Assembly (NCBI RefSeq): GCF_003347515.1
Contig: NZ_QEII01000324.1
Coordinates: 62,001-126,000 of the forward strand
DNA from: Rhodoferax ferrireducens
GTDB taxonomy: Bacteria; Pseudomonadota; Gammaproteobacteria; Burkholderiales; Burkholderiaceae_C
Length of the DNA: 64,000 nt
Direction: 5' to 3'
This document shows, one piece after another, positions 42,120 to 51,491 of the stretch. Numbering within the stretch: position 1 is the stretch's first letter; each line of letters begins with the position of its first letter. The position numbers and the translations under genes are program-made. Under the pieces are notes generated by a model. That model was not told where the DNA came from and did not search any database. It was given only the letters and a program-made list of their open reading frames with translations.

Positions 42120-43670
42120 ATGAACATGGCAGGCTTGAGTTTTGATCTGCAAGGCATGCAGGCGCCGGTGCCGATCTGGCGTGCCAGCGTCAGTGCCGAC
42201 GACTGGCGGGCTGCGGCCTTTGCCGTGCGCGAGTCCGGCGGGCGACTGCTGGCCTTGTGGGGCGGTGCGCCGGCGACGGGTGCCGCCGTGTGTGCCGCCT
42301 ATGTGATGGCGGACGGTTTGGTCTGGCTGGCGTTGCCGCTGGAGGGGGACCAGAGCACCTATCCCGACCTGGTGCCGTTCTTTCCGGCAGCCGCCAGAAT
42401 GCAGCGGGCGGCCTTCGATTTGTCGGGTATCCAGGCCACCGGCACCAAGGACCAGCGCCCCTGGCTCAACCATGGCGCCTGGCCGGCAGACTACTTTCCC
42501 TTGCGTCACGGTGCAGACATCACACAGACTTTTCCTGAGGAAAAGTTGCAGGACTACCCGTTTGTCCGCGTCGAGGGAGATGGGGTGCACGAGATCGCGG
42601 TCGGCCCGGTGCACGCCGGCGTGATTGAACCCGGCCATTTCCGTTTTTCCGTGGTGGGCGAGAAGGTGCTGCGCCTGGAGCAGCGCCTGGGCTATACGCA
42701 CAAAGGCATCGAGCAGCGTATGACGCAGCTTCCCCCGTTGCAGGCCAGCCGATTGGCCGGACGGGTGTCGGGCGACTCCACCGTGGCCTATGCCTGGGCC
42801 TACAGCATGGCGCTGGAAGCAGCGGCCGGCTGCGACATTCCCGCGCGCGCTTCCTGGTTGCGCGCGCTGCTGCTGGAGCGCGAACGCGTCGCCAACCACC
42901 TGGGCGACCTGGGTGCGCTGGGCAACGATGCGGCCTTTGCCTTTGGGTTGGCGCAGTTCTCGCGACTGCGGGAGGACTGGCTGCGCCTGTCCCATGCAGT
43001 GTTCGGGCATCGCCTATTGATGGACTGCGTGCTGCCCGGCGGCGTGGCGCGTGATATCGAGCGCGCGCACATCGACAGCCTGCGCCAACAATGTGATGCG
43101 GTGGAGCGCGAAGTGCGGACCCTGCAGGCGATCTACGAAGAGCATTCGGGTTTGCAGGACCGCTTCATGACCACCGGCCGGGTGACGCCAGTCCTGGCGG
43201 CTCAATTGGGCTTGACCGGCCTGGCCGGGCGCGCCAGTGCGCAGGCCTGGGACCTGCGCTGTGACCATCCCGGCGTGCCGTATGACCGCTTGCAGGTCAG
43301 AATGGCGACCCACCGCAATGGCGACGTGGCCGCGCGCGTGGCGGTGCGCTTCGACGAGGTCTTCGAGTCGCTGCGCCTGATACGGGACATTCTGGCCGAG
43401 CTTCCCGCCGGGCCGGTGCGCCAGGATGTGTTACTGCCCGAGCAGGCCAGCCGTGGCGCGGGTTGGGTGGAGGGCTGGCGCGGCGAGGTCTTTGTGGCGC
43501 TGGAACTGGAGGGCGCCACCAGCCAGCATCGCATCCGTCGCTGCCACTTTCACGACCCGTCCTGGCAGAACTGGCCGGTGCTGGAGCACGCCATCATGGG
43601 CAACATCGTCCCTGACTTTCCGCTCATCAACAAGTCGTTCAACCTCAGCTACTCGGGGCAGGATTCATGA
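42120..43670 (+). CDS. hyfG: HyfG-like large subunit without [NiFe] cysteines (NuoCD type), 516 aa
   Basis: An N-terminal NuoC-like part (about 1-150) is fused to a NuoD/hydrogenase-large-subunit part (YTHKGIEQRM, HLGDLGALGND). The two CxxC motifs that bind NiFe are lost: at the first, residues read RVSGDSTVAYAWAYSMALE with Ser217 and Ser220 in place of Cys; at the second, the C-terminus reads FNLSYSGQDS instead of DPCxxC, giving Ser510 and Gly513. All four Ni ligands are therefore missing and hydrogenase activity is ruled out by sequence. This defines an Ehr-type energy-converting complex whose redox partner is unknown. Confidence 0.88.
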   Translation: MNMAGLSFDLQGMQAPVPIWRASVSADDWRAAAFAVRESGGRLLALWGGAPATGAAVCAAYVMADGLVWLALPLEGDQSTYPDLVPFFPAAARMQRAAFDLSGIQATGTKDQRPWLNHGAWPADYFPLRHGADITQTFPEEKLQDYPFVRVEGDGVHEIAVGPVHAGVIEPGHFRFSVVGEKVLRLEQRLGYTHKGIEQRMTQLPPLQASRLAGRVSGDSTVAYAWAYSMALEAAAGCDIPARASWLRALLLERERVANHLGDLGALGNDAAFAFGLAQFSRLREDWLRLSHAVFGHRLLMDCVLPGGVARDIERAHIDSLRQQCDAVEREVRTLQAIYEEHSGLQDRFMTTGRVTPVLAAQLGLTGLAGRASAQAWDLRCDHPGVPYDRLQVRMATHRNGDVAARVAVRFDEVFESLRLIRDILAELPAGPVRQDVLLPEQASRGAGWVEGWRGEVFVALELEGATSQHRIRRCHFHDPSWQNWPVLEHAIMGNIVPDFPLINKSFNLSYSGQDS

Positions 43671-44203
43671 TCTGGAAAATCGTCAGGCAGATCGCCAGGA
43701 ACGGCATTCGCACGGAGCCCGCGCCTCAGGCTCGCGATGAAGTCCAGGCGGAGGCTGGCCGGATTCAGGCAGACGTGCTGGCCCTGCTGGGCCAGGCCCT
43801 GAGCATCCGCATGGTGGATGCCGGCTCCTGCAACGGCTGCGAGCTGGAGATCAACGCGCTGGGCAACCCCTACTACAACATCGAGGGACTGGGCATCAAG
43901 TTCGTGGCCAGCCCGCGCCACGCCGACCTGCTGCTGGTCACCGGCCCGGTCTCGCGCAACATGGCGACCGCCTTGCGGCGCACCTTTGACGCGACGCCCG
44001 ACCCCAAACTGGTGGTGGCGGTGGGAGACTGCGGGTGTGATGGTGGTATTTTTGGCGAAAACTACGCCAGCCTCGGGCCGGTGTCCCGGGTGATTCCGGT
44101 CGATGTCTGGGTGCCGGGCTGTCCGCCCGCGCCGATCGAGATTCTGCGCGGCATTCTGACGGCGGTGCGCCGTGGCCACAGCCTGCCAGCTGACCCGGGC
44201 TAG
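43667..44203 (+). CDS. hyfI: HyfI-like (NuoB-type) Fe-S subunit, 178 aa
   Basis: A small subunit carrying the N2-type [4Fe-4S] cluster: C55-x2-C58 (SCNGCELEI), C122 (VGDCGCDGG) and C152 (PGCPPAP). It pairs with HyfG. The start is in an ATGA overlap. The stop TAG shares a CTAG palindrome with the stop of the convergent YoaK-type gene (44200-44203). No ferredoxin-type (HyfA, HyfH) subunit gene follows, so the electron donor protein is encoded elsewhere or missing. Confidence 0.9.
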   Translation: MIWKIVRQIARNGIRTEPAPQARDEVQAEAGRIQADVLALLGQALSIRMVDAGSCNGCELEINALGNPYYNIEGLGIKFVASPRHADLLLVTGPVSRNMATALRRTFDATPDPKLVVAVGDCGCDGGIFGENYASLGPVSRVIPVDVWVPGCPPAPIEILRGILTAVRRGHSLPADPG

Positions 44204-44973
44204 CGACCCTGGTCAGAATCGTGGGGAGGCCATTCCGTCTCCATCCAGCTTTTCGCGTCGTTGATGACTGGATGCCAGACCATCAGCAACAACAGGATGG
44301 ACAGCGGGACCGTGGAGATGTAGCCGATGGTTTTGAATCCTACCGCGCCCAGCAGACCGCCGACAAAAAAACTGCAAATCAAGGTGACGTGGATGCGCAG
44401 CTTGCGGCGGTTGGCCAGGACCAGCTTGTCGCGCGTCAGTCGATTGATATAGAGCAGCTTGCCCAGTTCAATGCCCAGATCGGTGACCAGGCCGGTGACG
44501 TGGGTGGTGCGGATTTCGGCGTTGGAGATTTTGGTGATGACGGCGTTCTGCAGGCCCATGATGAAGCACAGCACCAGCACCGTGAGCGGCACAAACAGGC
44601 CGGCAAAAAAATTGATGCCGGTCCCAAACAGGCCAAACAGCAGCAGCAGCCCGGCCTCCAACAGCAAGGGGCGGCCATAGGCGCTTTGCAGCTTTCGCCG
44701 CAGTCCCCAGTTCACCATCCAGGCGGTGGTCATGGCGCCGCTGATGAATGCGAGCAGTGACAACAGGCCGGCGAGGGCCAGAGCAATCTGGCCCAGCACC
44801 AGATGGTCTGCCACGGACGACACGATGCCCGTCATGTGGGAGGTGTATTGCCCCACGGCCAGGAAACCCCCGGCGTTGGTGGCACCGGCTACAAAACTGA
44901 GCGTGGCGCCCAGCCGGATATTGTTTTGGGTGGTTCGCTGTACCGAGGTCCAGCCGCGCAACTGGGGAATCAT
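44200..44973 (-). CDS. YoaK/DUF1275 family membrane protein, 257 aa
   Basis: Typical of the YoaK family: SFVAGATNAGGFLAVGQYTSHMTGIVSS, FIMGLQNAVITKISNAEIRTTHVTGLVTDLGIELG, about six membrane helices and a C-terminal hydrophilic tail. Function in the family is poorly known. It follows metG by 12 bases on the same strand, so it may be co-transcribed, and it converges with hyfI. Confidence 0.9.
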   Translation of the reverse strand: MIPQLRGWTSVQRTTQNNIRLGATLSFVAGATNAGGFLAVGQYTSHMTGIVSSVADHLVLGQIALALAGLLSLLAFISGAMTTAWMVNWGLRRKLQSAYGRPLLLEAGLLLLFGLFGTGINFFAGLFVPLTVLVLCFIMGLQNAVITKISNAEIRTTHVTGLVTDLGIELGKLLYINRLTRDKLVLANRRKLRIHVTLICSFFVGGLLGAVGFKTIGYISTVPLSILLLLMVWHPVINDAKSWMETEWPPHDSDQGR

Positions 44974-44985
44974 GTCAGGCGGGCG

Positions 44986-47070
44986 TTAATGCACCCGCAT
45001 GCCTGCCTGCGCGCCGGCTGACGGCTCCAGCACATAAATGCCGGGATGGGCTTTTTCATCCGCGTGGCTGGCCGCCAGCACCATGCCTTCGCTGACGCCG
45101 AACTTCATCTTGCGCGGCGCTAGATTGGCCACCATCACGGTGAGTTTGCCGACCAGGTCTTCCGGCTTGTAGGCGCTGGCAATGCCGCTGAAGACATTGC
45201 GCATCTTGCCTTCTCCCACATCCAGTGTCAGGCGCAAGAGTTTGGTGGAGCCTTCCACCGGTTCGCAATTCACGATTTTGGCAATGCGCAAATCGATCTT
45301 GGCGAAGTCGTCGATGCTGATTGCGGGGGCGATCTCTTCGCCGCCAGGTACGATTGCTATTGATTCAGGAGCTGCTTGCGCAGATTCCACGAGGGCTGGA
45401 GGCTCAAACAATGCATCAAGTTGTTCGGGGGTGACACGTTGCATCAGGTGGTGGTAGGGCGCGATTCGCTCCACGGTTCCCGTGACGAACCATTTGTCCA
45501 TTGGCAAGCCAAGGAACCGCTGTACGAAGCCTGAGACATTGGGGAGTACAGGCGCCAGGTAGCGTGTGAGGATGGCAAAACAGTTTATTAGCACGGAGCA
45601 TGCATCGTGCAGTTGGTCTACCGCATCGGCCTTTTTAGCAAGGTCCCATGGTTTCACCACATCGGTGTAGCTATTGACGGCATCGGCCAGCAGCATCACC
45701 TCGCGCATCGCTTTGCCGTACTCACGTTGTTCGTAAAACGCCGCAATGGTGTCACGGGCCTCTCGAAGTCTGAGGATGAGTGTTTCGCCCTCTGCGCTGA
45801 AATGGGTTGCGACATTGCCGTCAAAGCGCTTGGTCAGGAAGCCGGCGGCACGGCTGGCAATGTTCACGTACTTGCCAATCAAGTCCGAGTTCACCCGCGC
45901 CATGAAGTCATCGGCGTTGAAGTCAATGTCCTCGTTGCGTGCCGACAGCTTGGCCGCCAGGTAGTAGCGCAGCCACTCGGCATTCATGCCCAGGCTCAGG
46001 TACTTGAGCGGGTCCAGTCCGGTGCCGCGGCTCTTGCTCATCTTCTCGCCGTTGTTCACGGTCAAAAAGCCGTGCACAAACACGTTGTCGGGCGTCTTGC
46101 GGCCGCTGAAGTGCAGCATGGCGGGCCAGAACAGGGTGTGGAAGGTAACGATGTCCTTGCCGATGAAGTGGTACTGCTCCAGTGCCGGGTTGGCCATATA
46201 GGCATCGTAGCTTTCGCCCCGCTTGTCCAGCAAGTTTTTCAAGGAAGCCAGGTAGCCCACGGGCGCGTCCAGCCACACATAGAAGTACTTGCCCGGCGCG
46301 TCGGGGATTTCGATGCCGAAGTAGGGCGCGTCTCTGGAGATATCCCAGTCGCCCAGGCCTTCGCTCTTGGAGCCGTCCGCGTTGGTGCGCACCGAGAACC
46401 ATTCCTTGATCTTGTTGGCCACTTCGGGCTGCAATTTTCCGTCCTGCGTCCACTTCTCCAGAAACGCCACGCAGCGCGGGTCGGACAGCTTGAAGAAGAA
46501 GTGCTCGGAGTTCTTGAGTTCAGGCTTGGCGCCGGAGAGGACCGAGAACGGGTTGATCAGGTCGGTGGGCGCATACACCGCGCCGCACACCTCGCAGTTG
46601 TCACCGTACTGGTCCTTGGTGTGGCACTTGGGGCATTCGCCCTTGATATAGCGATCAGGCAGGAACATGTTCTTCTCGGGGTCGAAGAACTGCTCGATGG
46701 TGCGCACCTCAATGAGGCTGCCGTCGGCACGGTCACGCAGGTCGCGGTAGATCTGGCGGGCCAGCTCGTGGTTTTCGGGCGCATCGGTGCTGTGCCAGTT
46801 GTCAAAGCTGATGTGAAAGCCGTCCAGGTAGGGCTTGCGGCCAGCGGCAATGTCGGCCACAAACTGCTGCGGCGTCTTGCCGGCCTTCTCGGCGGCAATC
46901 ATGATGGGCGCGCCGTGGGTGTCGTCCGCACCCACGAAGTTCACCAAATGGCCCTGCATCCTTTGATACCGCACCCAGATATCGGCCTGGATGTACTCCA
47001 TGATGTGGCCGATGTGGAAATTGCCATTGGCGTAGGGCAGAGCGGTGGTGACGAAAAGTTTGCGTGACAT
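44986..47070 (-). CDS. metG: Methionyl-tRNA synthetase
   Basis: A 694 aa class I synthetase: HIGH-like PYANGNFHIGHIMEY, zinc knuckle CPKCHTKDQYGDNCEVCG (near 145-162), KMSKS-like GEKMSKSRGTGLDPLKYL, anticodon-binding helical domain, and a C-terminal tRNA-binding domain (DLRIAKIVNCEPVEGSTKLLRLTLDVG, LAPRKMKFGVSEGMVLAAS). The interspersed repeat at 45356-45405 is read in frame as part of the linker between anticodon-binding and tRNA-binding domains (about residues 556-573). The linker makes the protein slightly longer but does not touch catalytic parts. Confidence 0.96.
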   Translation of the reverse strand: MSRKLFVTTALPYANGNFHIGHIMEYIQADIWVRYQRMQGHLVNFVGADDTHGAPIMIAAEKAGKTPQQFVADIAAGRKPYLDGFHISFDNWHSTDAPENHELARQIYRDLRDRADGSLIEVRTIEQFFDPEKNMFLPDRYIKGECPKCHTKDQYGDNCEVCGAVYAPTDLINPFSVLSGAKPELKNSEHFFFKLSDPRCVAFLEKWTQDGKLQPEVANKIKEWFSVRTNADGSKSEGLGDWDISRDAPYFGIEIPDAPGKYFYVWLDAPVGYLASLKNLLDKRGESYDAYMANPALEQYHFIGKDIVTFHTLFWPAMLHFSGRKTPDNVFVHGFLTVNNGEKMSKSRGTGLDPLKYLSLGMNAEWLRYYLAAKLSARNEDIDFNADDFMARVNSDLIGKYVNIASRAAGFLTKRFDGNVATHFSAEGETLILRLREARDTIAAFYEQREYGKAMREVMLLADAVNSYTDVVKPWDLAKKADAVDQLHDACSVLINCFAILTRYLAPVLPNVSGFVQRFLGLPMDKWFVTGTVERIAPYHHLMQRVTPEQLDALFEPPALVESAQAAPESIAIVPGGEEIAPAISIDDFAKIDLRIAKIVNCEPVEGSTKLLRLTLDVGEGKMRNVFSGIASAYKPEDLVGKLTVMVANLAPRKMKFGVSEGMVLAASHADEKAHPGIYVLEPSAGAQAGMRVH
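45356..45405 (-). repeat. Interspersed double-hairpin repeat, copy 3 (in metG)
   Basis: It lies entirely within metG, in reverse orientation, i.e. sense to the gene. In the reading frame it encodes EPPALVESAQAAPESIAI, aligning without gaps with KALAPVQYAQVATDFIAF of the copy at 56355-56402. The conserved core is TCTGCGCAAGCAGCT. The terminal palindromes are degenerate compared with the intergenic copy at 675-723. Confidence 0.75.
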
Positions 47071-47120
47071 GGGTGCGTGAGCTTTCTGGATATAAACCGA
47101 TTTTAGTCACCCCCACCTGT

Positions 47121-49559
47121 TCACTCTGCAGGCAGACCGTCTGGTTTGGACCTCGTTGCCGTCATTCCAGCAGCCGAGTCGTGAAAGCGAACCCGGTTGC
47201 GCCCTTCGTCCTTGGCCCGGTACATCGCCGTGTCCGCCCACTTGAGGATGTCGTCCTGGCTCGCTTCATGGTTGAAAAACAGGACCACGCCGATGCTGGC
47301 AGTGCATTGGTGTTCGACCCGGGTCGCGGCCTTGCTATCGTGGCCGATGGTCAGCAGGTAGGGCTCGGCCAAGGCGATGCGAATTTTCTCGGCGATGTGG
47401 CGGGCTTGTGAGGCCGATTCGGTTTTGTCCGAGCTCAAATTGCTCAGCATCACCACAAACTCATCGCCGCCAAAGCGCGCCACGGTGTCCACGTCGCGCA
47501 CACAAGCCTGCAAGCGCCTTGCCGCCTCAATCAACAGTAAATCCCCCACCAGGTGTCCGTGCGTGTCGTTTAGCGATTTGAAGTTGTCCAGATCAAGCAC
47601 CATCACGGCGCCATAACAGGCCGTGCGCTTGCTGGTCGCCATGGATTGGCGCAGCCGGTCATTGAGCAGGCGGCGGTTGGGCAGTTGGGTGAGGGGGTCA
47701 TAAAACGCCAGTTTCAGCACCTGGTCTTCCATCTGTTTGCGTTCAGTGATGTCAGAGAACAAGGCCACATACTGCCGGGTATGGCCCTGGTCATCGCGCA
47801 CGGCGCTGATGGTTTGCATCTCGGCGTACACCTCGCCTGTCTTGCGCCGGTTCCAGATTTCGCCATACCAGTGGCCTTTGTCGAGCAGGCCGGCCCACAT
47901 GGCGGCGTAGTAATCTTTGCCCTGACGGCCGGAGCTCAAGATGCGCGGGTTGTGACCGGTGACTTCGTCCTGCCTGTAGCCGGTGATGCGACAGAAGGCC
48001 TCGTTGACGTCGATGATGGTGCCGTCAGCGCTGGTAATCATGATGCCTTCGTGGGCATGGGTGAAGACGCTGGCGTCGAGTTGGAGCTTTTCTTCGGCCA
48101 GTCTGCGCGCCGTGATGTCAACAATGACGCCGATGAGGCCGCGGTCGGCACCGTTGGCATCATAAAAACGTTTGCCCGTCAGGTGGCCCCAGAACTGGGT
48201 CTGGTCGGGGCGCCAATAGAGTCGGTCCACATCAACCGAGGGCACTTCGCTGCTCAGCAACGCCCGCATATTGAGGCGTCCGCTCTCGCGCTCGGCCGGA
48301 TGCAGCAGGGCCACGTATTCACCACCCTGCAGGGTGTCCAGGGAGCATCTGAACATTTCCGCCATGCGCTTGTTGGCTTGCGTGATGCGCCCGTCCATGT
48401 CCACCAGAAAGATGGCGACGCTGGATGTATCCAGAATCTGCTTGAGCAAGGCCTCGCGCTCATTGAGGGTGTTGAGCAGCCGGTTGAAACTGCCGATCAG
48501 TTCGCCGATTTCATCTTCCCGGGTGACGGGCAAGGGCTGCACCGGCTGCTTGGTCTCCGACAGGGTGGCCAGTGTTGTCGCCGCCGCCAGCATGGGTGAC
48601 AGCTGACGCCGCAGCATCCATGAGATCAGCCACCAGGTCAGGCCACCCGCCAGCACGGTGAGCAAGACGGTTGCCAGCAACATGCGTTGCTGCATGGCGC
48701 GAATCGGGGCAAAGACCTCATCGGTGTTCACCACCAGCCCCATGAACCAGCCTGCCACCGGAATGCCCTTGACCGCCGTGAGTTCCTCTATGCCGCGCGA
48801 ACTGACGGACACACCATGGCCTTCATGGCCCTGCATGTAGCGGTCAAACAAGGGGTTCACGCCGGTCGCGGGGGTCGGCTGCATGGTGCGGGTCTTGTCG
48901 GTGGCGGTCACAAACAGCTGGTGCTGCGGCGCGGTCAGCAAATAGCCGCCGGTCTTGCCATAGTGTTTTTCCGTGATCCTGTCGAGAAAATTGGGTTTGC
49001 CCAGGTTGATTACGCCAAACAAGGCGCCGATGACCCGGCCCTGCGCATCGTGAATGGGCCTTGCCATGCCCAAAACCGGCGCGTGCAGCGTCCTGCCAAT
49101 GACCGGCCGCCCGATCATCGCTTTGTCCTGCTTGAGCGCGGCGGCCACGCTGTCGACGTCCATGTAATTGACGCCAAGGCGTTGCCCCGGGCTTGGTGTT
49201 TCTGCCATGGCCGTGCCATCAAGGCGCAGGGCGAGGACGCCGCCATTGAACAAGCTCTGGAAAATTGGACGTTGTTCCAGAAGTGCCTGAAGGGCATTCG
49301 CATCGCCCAGCATGGCCGGCGTGATTTCGCCGGCAATTTTGGCCAGCGCCTGAAGCCGGTTGTCCAGTTCGGCATTGACCTGTTCGGCGACCAGAGAAAC
49401 GGTGGAGAATTGCTGCTCACCCAGAAGGACCTGCATGTCCCCGCGCAGCATGCGGCTGGCGTAGAGCGCCAGCGACCAGATGCTGATCAGGAAAACGGCC
49501 AGCGTGAACAGCGTCACCCTTGTCTTGAGTGAGTGCCAGTTAAGGAAGTTGAAATGCAT
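47121..49559 (-). CDS. Membrane sensor diguanylate cyclase (Cache-HAMP-PAS-PAS-GGDEF), 812 aa
   Basis: TM1 (about 15-35), a 250-residue periplasmic Cache-like sensor, TM2 (about 293-318), HAMP (to about 370), two PAS domains (residues about 375-480 and 500-605, the second with a PAC motif TRQYVALFSDITERKQ), then the GGDEF domain. The active-site motif GGDEF at 697-701 is canonical, and an RxxD product-inhibition site (RDVD, R688-D691) precedes it by five residues. No EAL domain is present. It makes c-di-GMP in response to an extracellular signal that the sequence does not identify. A PilZ protein is encoded at 15115-15492. Confidence 0.93.
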   Translation of the reverse strand: MHFNFLNWHSLKTRVTLFTLAVFLISIWSLALYASRMLRGDMQVLLGEQQFSTVSLVAEQVNAELDNRLQALAKIAGEITPAMLGDANALQALLEQRPIFQSLFNGGVLALRLDGTAMAETPSPGQRLGVNYMDVDSVAAALKQDKAMIGRPVIGRTLHAPVLGMARPIHDAQGRVIGALFGVINLGKPNFLDRITEKHYGKTGGYLLTAPQHQLFVTATDKTRTMQPTPATGVNPLFDRYMQGHEGHGVSVSSRGIEELTAVKGIPVAGWFMGLVVNTDEVFAPIRAMQQRMLLATVLLTVLAGGLTWWLISWMLRRQLSPMLAAATTLATLSETKQPVQPLPVTREDEIGELIGSFNRLLNTLNEREALLKQILDTSSVAIFLVDMDGRITQANKRMAEMFRCSLDTLQGGEYVALLHPAERESGRLNMRALLSSEVPSVDVDRLYWRPDQTQFWGHLTGKRFYDANGADRGLIGVIVDITARRLAEEKLQLDASVFTHAHEGIMITSADGTIIDVNEAFCRITGYRQDEVTGHNPRILSSGRQGKDYYAAMWAGLLDKGHWYGEIWNRRKTGEVYAEMQTISAVRDDQGHTRQYVALFSDITERKQMEDQVLKLAFYDPLTQLPNRRLLNDRLRQSMATSKRTACYGAVMVLDLDNFKSLNDTHGHLVGDLLLIEAARRLQACVRDVDTVARFGGDEFVVMLSNLSSDKTESASQARHIAEKIRIALAEPYLLTIGHDSKAATRVEHQCTASIGVVLFFNHEASQDDILKWADTAMYRAKDEGRNRVRFHDSAAGMTATRSKPDGLPAE

Positions 49560-49896
49560 GCAAACCCTGTCCTGGCCCGTGACCTTGCTATAGAAGTGTC
49601 AGGGATGTTACATGCAAGAGCACCGTTTCACGGGTCGTGGATCGTGGGATCAGGTCTCGGCGTGTCTTGGGTCGTCCAAACCGCACATTTTTGTTGAAAT
49701 GTCCCGGGTAACTACTGAGTTCTCAACGGTGTTCAGTCAGGGTTTTCTATTCAGCCGTGGGCGAAAATGGTGGCGATGCTTGAGCAAAGCCGGCATCCAA
49801 AGTTTTGCCCAAGACCAAACAAAGCGTCAATTACGGATTTTTGATCCGTCAACCCATTGACCTGCTTCAAAGCGGTGGGCAATTTTTGGAGCGCAA
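49560..49896. other. Intergenic region between the divergent GGDEF and chemoreceptor genes
   Basis: A 337-base AT-richer stretch shared as promoter by the two divergent signalling genes. Apart from the small hairpin at 49833-49849 nothing is recognised; a minor ORF at 49612-49860 has unlikely codon use and no homology that I can see. Confidence 0.5.
49833..49849. promoter_or_regulatory. Small inverted repeat ACGGAT-N5-ATCCGT
   Basis: A perfect 6-bp inverted repeat with a TTTTG loop, about 48 bases before the chemoreceptor ATG. It could be an operator or an mRNA leader hairpin. Confidence 0.35.
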
Positions 49897-51486
49897 ATGC
49901 GAAACTTGGGATTTTTTTCGACGATTCGCGCCAAGCTGCTGATGATCACTGCAGGTGGCACGATCCTGGTGTTGCTGGCGGCGGGCACCGGGCTCTATCT
50001 GGAATGGCGTGCCATTCAGTCGCTGGCGACCGAAGTGGCAGCGCTGGAGGCGGACCGGGCCCGACTGTCCGACGCCCGGGTTGCGTACTCTGACCAGCAG
50101 CGGGAGTGGAAGGACGCGATCGTGTTCGGACGCCTGGCCGATTCTTCCGAAGAGCACTGGGCGAACTTTCAGCGCAACGAAAAGACCGTTCAGGACACGA
50201 TGAATGCCGTGCTTGCGCGCGCTGCGGATGACCCCGTGCGCAGCGCAATCAACGCTTTTTTGCAGCAGCACGCCGAACTCGGCAAACGCGCCAGGACGCT
50301 GCGCAGCCTGTACATGCAGTATTTCGACATGGACGGCACCATGTCGTCGGCGCGCGGCATGGATGTCGATCCGGGCAAAAAGCTGGCCGCCATCGTGGCC
50401 GACCTTGAAAAGGTGATTGACGCCCGTCGAGACGAGATACTTGCCACGGCACCGCGAGCGGTCATGGCCAGCATCGCCCTGATGGCCGGCGCCTGCTCCA
50501 TCGCATTCCTGTCATTTTTGTGGCTGCTGCGCGGCCATGTTTCGCGTCCGCTGCGCGAAATGGGCCAGGCCGTGACCGCGGTCGCCAACGGCGACCTTAC
50601 CCGGCCTTTTCACGCCACCCATCCTGACGAGATCGGTGCCCTCATTGGCGAAGTCGAAAACATGCGCCGGAAGTTCCTGGAAATGCTCGGTGCCATCCGC
50701 AACTCGACCGACTCGATCACTAGCTCCAGTGCGGGCCTGTCATCGGGTAACCTGGATTTGAGCGCTCGCACAGAACAAGCGGCGTCGAGCCTGAAGCTGA
50801 CCGCCGCGTCCATGGCACAACTCACCGGCACCCTGAAACAATCGGCGGACGCCGCGCACAGTGCCAGTCAACTCGCCACCACCGCCGAGGCCGCCCAGCG
50901 CGGCGGTGCCGTGGTCGCCGATGTCGTCACCACGATGGAAGCGATCAACGGCTCGTCCCGCAAGATCGCCGACATCACCGGCGTCATCGACAGCATTGCG
51001 TTCCAGACCAATATCCTGGCCTTGAATGCGGCGGTGGAAGCGGCCCGTGCCGGCGAACAGGGGCGTGGATTTGCCGTGGTCGCGGCCGAAGTGCGCACGC
51101 TGGCGCAGCGCGCCGCTGCCGCCGCCAAGGACATCAAGGGCCTGATTGGCGACTCGGTGGAAAAGGTCAAGGCCGGTACCCACCTGGTCGGCCATGCCGG
51201 CTCCACCATGGATGAGGTGGTCACCAGCATTCAGCGTGTCAGCAGCATCATTGCGGAGATTGCGGCCGCCGGTCTGGCGCAGCAGACCGGCATCGAACAG
51301 GTCAATCAGGCCATGGGCCAGATGGACCACGTCACCCAGCAGAATGCGGCCATGGTGGGGGACGCAGCCAGCGCGGCGAACTCGCTGCAGACGCAGGCGC
51401 AGGCCCTTGCTGCAGCCGTCAGCGTGTTCAAGGTGCGCCACGCGGAAGCAGCGCAGCCCACGCAAACCTTGCTGGGACCTGCCTAG
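49897..51486 (+). CDS. Methyl-accepting chemotaxis protein, 529 aa
   Basis: TM1 (about 13-35), a periplasmic four-helix-type sensor (36-188), TM2 (189-212), HAMP (RPLREMGQAVTAVANGDLTRPF, 213-265), then the signalling domain with the conserved tip IAFQTNILALNAAVEAARAGEQGRGFAVVAAEVRTLAQR. Methylation-helix glutamines and glutamates flank it. The ligand is not predictable. It is a stand-alone receptor with no che genes nearby, so it feeds a chemotaxis system elsewhere. Confidence 0.95.
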   Translation: MRNLGFFSTIRAKLLMITAGGTILVLLAAGTGLYLEWRAIQSLATEVAALEADRARLSDARVAYSDQQREWKDAIVFGRLADSSEEHWANFQRNEKTVQDTMNAVLARAADDPVRSAINAFLQQHAELGKRARTLRSLYMQYFDMDGTMSSARGMDVDPGKKLAAIVADLEKVIDARRDEILATAPRAVMASIALMAGACSIAFLSFLWLLRGHVSRPLREMGQAVTAVANGDLTRPFHATHPDEIGALIGEVENMRRKFLEMLGAIRNSTDSITSSSAGLSSGNLDLSARTEQAASSLKLTAASMAQLTGTLKQSADAAHSASQLATTAEAAQRGGAVVADVVTTMEAINGSSRKIADITGVIDSIAFQTNILALNAAVEAARAGEQGRGFAVVAAEVRTLAQRAAAAAKDIKGLIGDSVEKVKAGTHLVGHAGSTMDEVVTSIQRVSSIIAEIAAAGLAQQTGIEQVNQAMGQMDHVTQQNAAMVGDAASAANSLQTQAQALAAAVSVFKVRHAEAAQPTQTLLGPA

Positions 51487-51491
51487 GCGGC

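Noticed and set aside
40175..42157. 660-codon minus-strand open frame across hyfE, hyfF and hyfG
   Set aside because: Shadow of three conserved membrane protein genes; the translation is His/Gln/Arg-rich without hydrophobic pattern or motifs.
42120..43670. Functional [NiFe] hydrogenase large subunit
   Set aside because: All four nickel ligands are replaced (Ser217, Ser220, Ser510, Gly513), so the hyf gene names only describe homology.
45607..47067. 486-codon plus-strand frame antisense to metG
   Set aside because: Shadow frame; metG on the minus strand is complete and conserved.
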